Positions 7,672 to 11,933 of a DNA stretch of 11,933 nt are shown here, piece by piece. Origin of the DNA: CBDUXT01 sp965371245 (GTDB lineage: Bacteria; Planctomycetota; Phycisphaerae; UBA1845); the NCBI GenBank assembly GCA_965371245.1, contig CBDUXT010000133.1:1-11933 (forward strand), written 5' to 3'. Position numbers and translations under genes: made by a program. The number at the start of each line of letters is the position of its first letter. Positions within the stretch are counted from its first letter, which is position 1. A model generated the notes under the pieces. That model did not search any database, was not told where the DNA came from, and worked only from the letters and a program-made list of their open reading frames with translations.

Positions 7672-7690
7672 GGGGTTCTTTGGACGGGTG

Positions 7691-9529
7691 TCAGGCGAGA
7701 GTCGCCGGCGCGCGGTGACCCGTGTTCGGGCGGGCGTCGCCGGCGCGAGCCTGCCTGCGTTTGTTTCCACGGCGGGAGGCGTCGCGATCCATCAGGCCGC
7801 CCGCATAAATCACAAAGTTGGCCGCTCGCCCGATGAAACCCTTCGCGTGGGGGATCGGCTGGAGTGGTCGCCGCAGCTCGCGGTGATCCTGGACGTATCC
7901 GCGGATTTCATCAAGGGAGTAGCCGGTCTGCGTGACGGCCCGTGCAAACTCTTCCTTGCACTTGACCTTGGCCTCACCCAGCGCCATCTGCACACGTGAG
8001 TGGGCGTTGACATCACCTTCTCCCGACGTCTCGATCGGCAGGTAGATCATGTCGGGGAAGTTGGCCATCACCGCCGACTGGGCGCCGTCGGACTGCGTCG
8101 AGGGCATGCAACCGAACGGCTTCACCGCAAGCACCATGTGAGCGAGGTCTTTGTTGCAGTAGTAGATGTTCTTGGCCACCTCGAGATGACCCTCGCCGCC
8201 GCCGCTGCGTGAGTTGTAGTAGGGGTGCGCAATCCGCACGAGTTCCTGCTGATTGACCAACGCGTGGGCCGTGTTGCCCAGTGCCTTGCGAAGTCGCTCG
8301 TACTCACGGAGCACCAGCTTGTTCGCCAGCCAGAGTTTCGACATGATCGCCCGGTGTTGTTTCTTAAGGCGCAAGCGCTTGGCGAAGGCCCATCGTCCAG
8401 GTGGCGTATCGCCTTCATTGAGCCCTCGTTTGTCTCTTTGTTGATTGCTCGCCTGGTTGAGCAGGTAGGCGATCCACGTGGCGATCGGCTCGACCAGGAC
8501 TTCGGCGCCCTCGCCTTCGAGGAAACGGAACATGTTGAAGTTGCCGTCGCCCTCCGTGGTCTGCGCCCAGAACTCGCCGGTGATCTTGACGATCGGCTTG
8601 GGACGGGTGTAGTCAATCTCGATCTCTTCGTCGATGAGCCTCGACGACTCGGCGAACGCTTCCGTGTAGTAGGTGCCGCGGAGTTGGTCGAGAAGCTTCT
8701 CCGCATCAGCGGAGCCTTTCACCGGGACGACCTTCGCCACGAGCTTGGCGAGCTTTCCACCGTGGATCGTGTCGTAGCTCTTGCTGTGCAGTCGCTTCTG
8801 GCATAGCGCCACGCATCGGGCGAACACCTCATTCGCGCGACCCGCAACCGTTTCGTACGGTCGCGTGTGGTAGGCGACCTCGTTGAGAAGGTCGCCCATG
8901 AAGATCCCGTTGATGATCGTCAGGAAGAAATCGAGGTTGAACTCGATCCCGGCCTCGACGTCGGCCTGGTCCAGCCCGCCGCCTTGTTGAAAAAGCAGCA
9001 CGCGGAAGCCGTCGAACCCGCTGTTTCGCAGGGCGAGACGATACTCCGCCTCGTACATACCGAAACGGCACGGTCCGCACGCCCCGGCCGTGATGAACAC
9101 ATAGTCGTCGAGAATCGCTTGGGTGGACATGCCCTCTTCGTCGCGCAGGCGCGTGAGGTAGTTGACCAGCGCCCCGACCGTGAAATAGGTCGGGTTACAC
9201 TGCCCGTTGTTGCCGAACTCCTTGCCGGCCTGAAAATCGTCCTTGCACGGCGTGGGCACCAACGCCACGTTATATCCGAGCCCTTGGAGCCCGGAGAGAA
9301 TGAGGTGCTCGTGACGAAGGCTGAAGCCGCCGAACAAAACCGTCACATGGCCGCGCTCCGCCTTGGTGAACGGACGTTCCACCGGGCGCGTGAAGTGTGA
9401 CGGTCGGCCGACGTTGAGACCGGCTTCGGTCAAGAGCTGTGTGCGAAACTGTTCAACCTGCCGATCGAGGAGTGGAAGTGACATAGGCTCGGCAGTACGA
9501 ACTCGGGAACCGCTGGCGACCGCTTCCAT
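7691..9529 (-). CDS. COG3581-like protein, 2-hydroxyacyl-CoA dehydratase (HgdB/BcrC-like) superfamily
   Basis: A 612-aa soluble protein resembling COG3581, distant relatives of the HgdB/BadD/BcrC subunits that hold the catalytic Fe-S cluster and accept electrons from the activase. Motifs: VTVLFGGFSLRHEHLI (62-77), NNGQCNPTYFTVGAL (Cys111, 107-121), TAGACGPCRFGMYEAEY (Cys151 and Cys154, 147-163), FQQGGGLDQ (180-188), ITGEFWAQTTEGDGN (316-330) and KPFGCMPSTQSDG (Cys474, 470-482). The conserved Cys111, 151, 154 and 474 are the likely metal ligands. The open frame extends to 9766. ATG at 9529 is chosen because GGGAG lies 6 nt upstream and the earlier residues look non-coding; a later ATG at 9484 is possible. 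The C-terminus is basic and low complexity. It is the first gene of the pair with the activase fusion. No CoA-substrate gene is near, so dehydratase activity is not established. Confidence 0.85.
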   Translation of the reverse strand: MEAVASGSRVRTAEPMSLPLLDRQVEQFRTQLLTEAGLNVGRPSHFTRPVERPFTKAERGHVTVLFGGFSLRHEHLILSGLQGLGYNVALVPTPCKDDFQAGKEFGNNGQCNPTYFTVGALVNYLTRLRDEEGMSTQAILDDYVFITAGACGPCRFGMYEAEYRLALRNSGFDGFRVLLFQQGGGLDQADVEAGIEFNLDFFLTIINGIFMGDLLNEVAYHTRPYETVAGRANEVFARCVALCQKRLHSKSYDTIHGGKLAKLVAKVVPVKGSADAEKLLDQLRGTYYTEAFAESSRLIDEEIEIDYTRPKPIVKITGEFWAQTTEGDGNFNMFRFLEGEGAEVLVEPIATWIAYLLNQASNQQRDKRGLNEGDTPPGRWAFAKRLRLKKQHRAIMSKLWLANKLVLREYERLRKALGNTAHALVNQQELVRIAHPYYNSRSGGGEGHLEVAKNIYYCNKDLAHMVLAVKPFGCMPSTQSDGAQSAVMANFPDMIYLPIETSGEGDVNAHSRVQMALGEAKVKCKEEFARAVTQTGYSLDEIRGYVQDHRELRRPLQPIPHAKGFIGRAANFVIYAGGLMDRDASRRGNKRRQARAGDARPNTGHRAPATLA

Positions 9530-9535
9530 AAAGCA

Positions 9536-9540
9536 CTCCC
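9536..9540 (-). promoter_or_regulatory. Shine-Dalgarno for the COG3581-like gene
   Basis: GGGAG on the minus strand sits 6 nt before ATG at 9529. It decides this start over the longer open frame beginning at 9766. Confidence 0.55.
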
Positions 9541-9601
9541 TTGCGCGACAAGAAACGTGAATCCAAAGGGTCGAGCCAGACCGTACACTCATTCGGATGA
9601 A

Positions 9602-9620
9602 CCGGCAAGCGCTGCCGGTG
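9602..9620. repeat. Perfect 7-bp hairpin in the lgt/COG3581 gap
   Basis: ACCGGCA (9602-9608) and TGCCGGT (9614-9620) form a perfect 7-bp stem with a 5-nt loop, in the 205-nt gap between lgt and the COG3581-like gene. It is about 115 nt beyond the lgt stop and about 75 nt before the next start. No T-run follows on the minus strand, so it is not a classical terminator. It could shape the leader of the activase operon or simply be GC-rich chance. Confidence 0.35.
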
Positions 9621-9734
9621 AACGGTCCCCGCGGGAATGCGTCAAGTGCGCCCGGAGCGGAGACAGCCGCGCGACACGGCCCGAAACGCTCCAACCAGGC
9701 GCCCGCTGGTAGATCAACCAAACGGTCGCCGCGC

Positions 9735-10934
9735 TCATCGGCGCTTCTTGCGCGTCCGACTGCCACGCTTCCCCGCTTGCTTCGGCGCGGCGGTGGGCGG
9801 ATCGCTCGAACCGCCGCGCGCGGGAACCGGCGCCCGCTCAGGGAAGAACTTGTAGAGTACGACCAACGCCAGGAGGCCGGCAGCGATCATCCCCAGGCTG
9901 ATAAACTGTGACACCGTCACGCCGAACGTGTCGATCGGGTTGTCCGACCGGATCAACTCCAGAAGGATGCGCCCGACCGGGTACAGCGTGACCAGGGTGG
10001 CCAGCACCACGCCGTGTCGGCGGCGGACGCGGAACAGTGCCGCGAGCAACCCGGACAAGAGGAAGGCGTGGATCGACGAATAGAGCTGTGCCGGGTGAAC
10101 CGGAAGCGTCCGCAGACCGGATGCCAGCGTCTTGACACTTCGATCGTCGGTTCCTTCGGGCGCGCCGCCCGGCGCCGGCGTCGTGGATGACGCCCGGTTT
10201 CCGGTAAGCGCGGCGAGCGACGGCGGTGGAGCGGTCACGTGACGGCTCACCAGCACGGGCAAGAGCCTCAGACGTCCCGTCCCGATCAGCTCGGCCGGTG
10301 CGGTCACGTCTCGCTCTTCCCATTGGCGTACAAAGGCGGGGCTGCCGAAAGGAAACTGAACGGCCCACACGTAGCGGGCCTCCTGCTGCTCCGGCGCAAG
10401 GCACACGCCGCCGAAGCAGCAGCCGTTGAGGAAGCAGCCCAGCCGAGTGACGCCCAGCCCCCAGAGGACGCCCGGCGCGCAAATATCGACGTACAGACGA
10501 AGGGAGAGGGGCCGGCGGCTGGGAGCGAGTTCCCTGACGGACGGCAGCCGACGGTGAATCAGAACGCGTGGGATGGCCGTGATCGCGGTGACCACTCGAC
10601 GCGGCATGGCCAGGTACGCGATGACGACGACGGCGGCCACGACGAAGCCGCCGAGGAACTCCATCCCCCCGCGGCGAAAATCGATGATCGCCAATAGCGT
10701 GTTGGCGACATCCGCGAATCGATCCCAATAGTGGATCACATAGAGCACGCGCGCGCCGCCCACGCCGAAAAGAACCGCCAGGACGCTGATGATGAAGACC
10801 ACGTCGGGGTCCGCGCCCACCCTATGCGCGCGGCGACGCGCAAGCCACGTCGCGGAAACAAAGCCCAGAAACAGAAACAGTCCGTAAGAGTGGATCCCGG
10901 TCGTGCCGGAAAGGTTCAATATCGTGGGGTGCAA
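9735..10934 (-). CDS. lgt: Prolipoprotein diacylglyceryl transferase (Lgt)
   Basis: An inner-membrane enzyme that transfers diacylglycerol from phosphatidylglycerol to the lipobox cysteine of prolipoproteins, the first step of lipoprotein maturation. At 399 aa it exceeds the ~290 of E. coli Lgt. Visible family blocks: IHSYGLFLFLGF (14-25), GGARVLYVIHY (59-69), RRGGMEFLGGF (87-97), TRLGCFLNGCCFGG (163-176), VHPAQLYS (279-286) and YPVGRILLELIRSDN (318-332, with Arg322, Glu326, Arg329). Several hydrophobic segments span the protein. Extra sequence sits at about 112-145 (basic) and 230-275 (Pro/Ala/Thr-rich), with a basic 35-residue tail. The E. coli His103 position is Leu94, and the positions of Asn146 and Glu151 are Cys167 and Cys172. 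The start is TTG, because an in-frame TGA lies 15 nt upstream and the residues from Met1 match the usual Lgt N-terminus. No strong ribosome-binding site is visible. Confidence 0.9.
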   Translation of the reverse strand: MHPTILNLSGTTGIHSYGLFLFLGFVSATWLARRRAHRVGADPDVVFIISVLAVLFGVGGARVLYVIHYWDRFADVANTLLAIIDFRRGGMEFLGGFVVAAVVVIAYLAMPRRVVTAITAIPRVLIHRRLPSVRELAPSRRPLSLRLYVDICAPGVLWGLGVTRLGCFLNGCCFGGVCLAPEQQEARYVWAVQFPFGSPAFVRQWEERDVTAPAELIGTGRLRLLPVLVSRHVTAPPPSLAALTGNRASSTTPAPGGAPEGTDDRSVKTLASGLRTLPVHPAQLYSSIHAFLLSGLLAALFRVRRRHGVVLATLVTLYPVGRILLELIRSDNPIDTFGVTVSQFISLGMIAAGLLALVVLYKFFPERAPVPARGGSSDPPTAAPKQAGKRGSRTRKKRR

Positions 10935-11510
10935 ATCGCCGCGCCCGTCTCATCCATGCGCCCGAAGCCGCGGGCTTCATCCTGATCCTGCGCGGAACAC
11001 CCGACGCATGTCCGGATTCTTCCCCTTTTTCAGCCCGCGTCCACTCGCCGGCCCCGGACCAAACCCCGTTTGCGGCCCGTCAACGGACTCAGGCCGCAAA
11101 TCGAGGCGTTTTTCGCTGTGTGGAGCAAGAAACTGGAATATTACCGGTCGTTGGGGTGGTTGGGTTGTTACGATGTGTCTTGCATCCGAGGCACGGGGCC
11201 ATCGGGTGCAGCGCCGGAATCCTTCCCGACCGGGCTCGCTTGGCCGGCAACGCGTGATGCGTCACCGTGGCGTCGGTGCATGCGGTCGAACGGGTGGGAT
11301 GAGGTACGCACCGAACCGGGGGTGCCAATCCATGACGCGCGATTCAGATCCAGTGGACCTTGCTCGATCCGACCGGGTCTGCCGACTTGATATTCAAACC
11401 GGATACTGTCGAGATCATGCCCGCTCCTTGCGCCCTAGTACCTGGAGGGGCGGACTTCGGGATGATCGGCGTGTTGAGGTCTTGAGGGTGCTGGAGAAAG
11501 GCGTCATACC
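10935..11510. other. Divergent intergenic region between lgt and the VCBS-repeat gene
   Basis: These 576 nt hold no credible gene. The longest plus-strand frame gives an Arg/Pro/Gly-rich product with no family resemblance. The region should contain promoters for lgt (minus) and the repeat protein (plus). TTGATA near 11387 is a weak -35-like match with no good -10 partner, so no promoter is called. The only clear structure is the inverted repeat at 11069-11100. Confidence 0.6.
11069..11100. repeat. Perfect 9-bp inverted repeat with nested stem
   Basis: TTTGCGGCC (11069-11077) pairs perfectly with GGCCGCAAA (11092-11100) around a 14-nt loop. Inside it, CCGT (11077-11080, sharing one base with the outer arm) can pair with ACGG (11083-11086). 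It lies about 135 nt upstream of the lgt start. A TTTTT run at 11109-11113 follows on the plus strand. It could be an operator dyad, an RNA stem, or a terminator for an unseen plus-strand transcript. No function is assigned. Confidence 0.5.
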
Positions 11511-11933
11511 ATGGTGAAGCACGGCAGATTTTCTACGGCACACTTGGCAGCGGTATCAAACGCGCTTGCGGTGTTAAGCCCGCTTGCGGTGCTAAGCCCG
11601 CTTGCGGGTATTGCCGCGAGTCTGGGGTGGGCGCTCCCCGCGCGGGGTGGTGATGGACCCTTCATCGAGCATGTGATCTCGACCTCCGCAGCCGGGGCTG
11701 TCTCCGTTTTCGCGGTGGACTTAGACGGCGACGGGGACATCGACGTCCTCTCGGCGTCAACCTTTGACGACAAGATCTCGTGGTACGAAAACGATCCCGG
11801 CGCGCCGGGACAACCCCCGACTTTCACCGAGCGGGTGATCTCAACCAACGCAGACGGGGTCCTTTCCGTCTTCGCGGCGGACTTAGACGGCGACGGGGAC
11901 ATCGACGTCCTCTCGGCGTCAACCTTTGACGAC
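11511..11933 (+). CDS. Secreted VCBS/FG-GAP repeat protein, 5' part only
   Basis: The frame is open to the window edge, giving the first 141 residues of a longer protein. The N-terminus has a short basic stretch, a hydrophobic core of about residues 12-43 and a probable signal-peptidase site near ALPARG (42-47), so export is likely. The mature part starts with VCBS/FG-GAP repeats, the beta-propeller type found in integrin-like extracellular proteins. Two copies of DLDGDGDIDVLSAS are seen (residues 70-83 and 124-137), with Asp-rich loops typical of calcium binding. KISWYEND follows the first copy. The repeat period is 54 residues. ATG at 11511 is the first start after an in-frame TGA at 11475-11477; GGAGAAAGG at 11493-11501 provides a loosely spaced ribosome-binding site. 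Such proteins are often adhesins or surface proteins, but this role is inferred from the family. Confidence 0.85.
   Translation, partial: MVKHGRFSTAHLAAVSNALAVLSPLAVLSPLAGIAASLGWALPARGGDGPFIEHVISTSAAGAVSVFAVDLDGDGDIDVLSASTFDDKISWYENDPGAPGQPPTFTERVISTNADGVLSVFAADLDGDGDIDVLSASTFDD
11564..11608 (+). repeat. 18-bp tandem repeat inside the signal peptide
   Basis: Two 18-bp units (11564-11581 and 11582-11599) differ at one base, and a third unit begins at 11600 (GCTTGCGGG). They encode repeated LAVLSP in the hydrophobic core of the signal peptide. The length suits slippage in steps of six residues. Confidence 0.7.
11661..11933 (+). repeat. 162-bp tandem coding repeat (VCBS units)
   Basis: A 162-bp period links unit 1 (from 11661) and unit 2 (from 11823, cut by the window edge). 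The 54-bp segment at 11718-11771 is identical to 11880-11933, including every third codon position. This indicates recent duplication or gene conversion rather than protein-level selection alone. Confidence 0.85.

Noticed and set aside
9530..9766. N-terminal extension of the COG3581-like protein to 9766
   Set aside because: The added 79 residues look non-coding, overlap the lgt 3' end, and the ATG at 9529 has a well-spaced GGGAG.
11254..11265. GTGA-N4-TCAC dyad resembling a CRP/FNR-type site
   Set aside because: The spacer is 4 nt rather than 6 and the flanking consensus bases are absent.
10903..11517. 204-codon plus-strand frame across the divergent intergenic region
   Set aside because: The product is Arg/Pro/Gly-rich without domains, overlaps the lgt start on the opposite strand, and has no good ribosome-binding site.

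Overview
The window is a GC-rich bacterial chromosome segment. A Planctomycetota-like organism fits best, on weak grounds: a long Lgt with a Cys-Cys motif and a basic tail, a VCBS/FG-GAP surface protein made of near-identical repeats, and a giant activase-type Fe-S ATPase fusion. No rRNA, tRNA, CRISPR array or insertion sequence was seen. The taxon is an inference, not a reading.

Region 1 (28-3247, plus strand) looks like the end of a surface-glycan cluster. It holds a short membrane protein of unknown function that may be a remnant, a PAPS-type sulfotransferase, and a non-hydrolysing UDP-GlcNAc 2-epimerase (WecB/MnaA). The epimerase would supply UDP-ManNAc. The sulfotransferase could modify a sugar or another acceptor. 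The three genes are close together or overlapping and share a strand. A 14-codon ORF with a strong Shine-Dalgarno sequence ends exactly at the sulfotransferase ATG, in the same frame.

Region 2 (3321-9529, minus strand) holds the most unusual genes. A 612-aa COG3581-like protein of the 2-hydroxyacyl-CoA dehydratase/double-cubane superfamily is followed 32 nt later by a 1278-aa fusion. The fusion contains two complete BcrAD/BadFG/HgdC-type activase ATPase domains, a Cys-rich junction, and a COG3580/DUF2229 domain. Both ATPase domains keep the two cysteines that hold the inter-subunit [4Fe-4S] cluster. Together the two proteins could form an ATP-driven low-potential electron-transfer machine. 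No CoA-transferase, Etf or fatty-acid gene is nearby, so the substrate is unknown. A 93-aa protein of unknown function lies further downstream on the same strand.

Region 3 (9735-10934, minus strand) is lgt, which encodes prolipoprotein diacylglyceryl transferase, a core lipoprotein-maturation enzyme. It starts at TTG and has large insertions.

Region 4 (10935-11510) is a divergent intergenic stretch with no credible gene. It contains a perfect 9-bp inverted repeat. From 11511 to the window edge runs the 5' part of a secreted VCBS/FG-GAP repeat protein whose repeats are almost identical at the DNA level.
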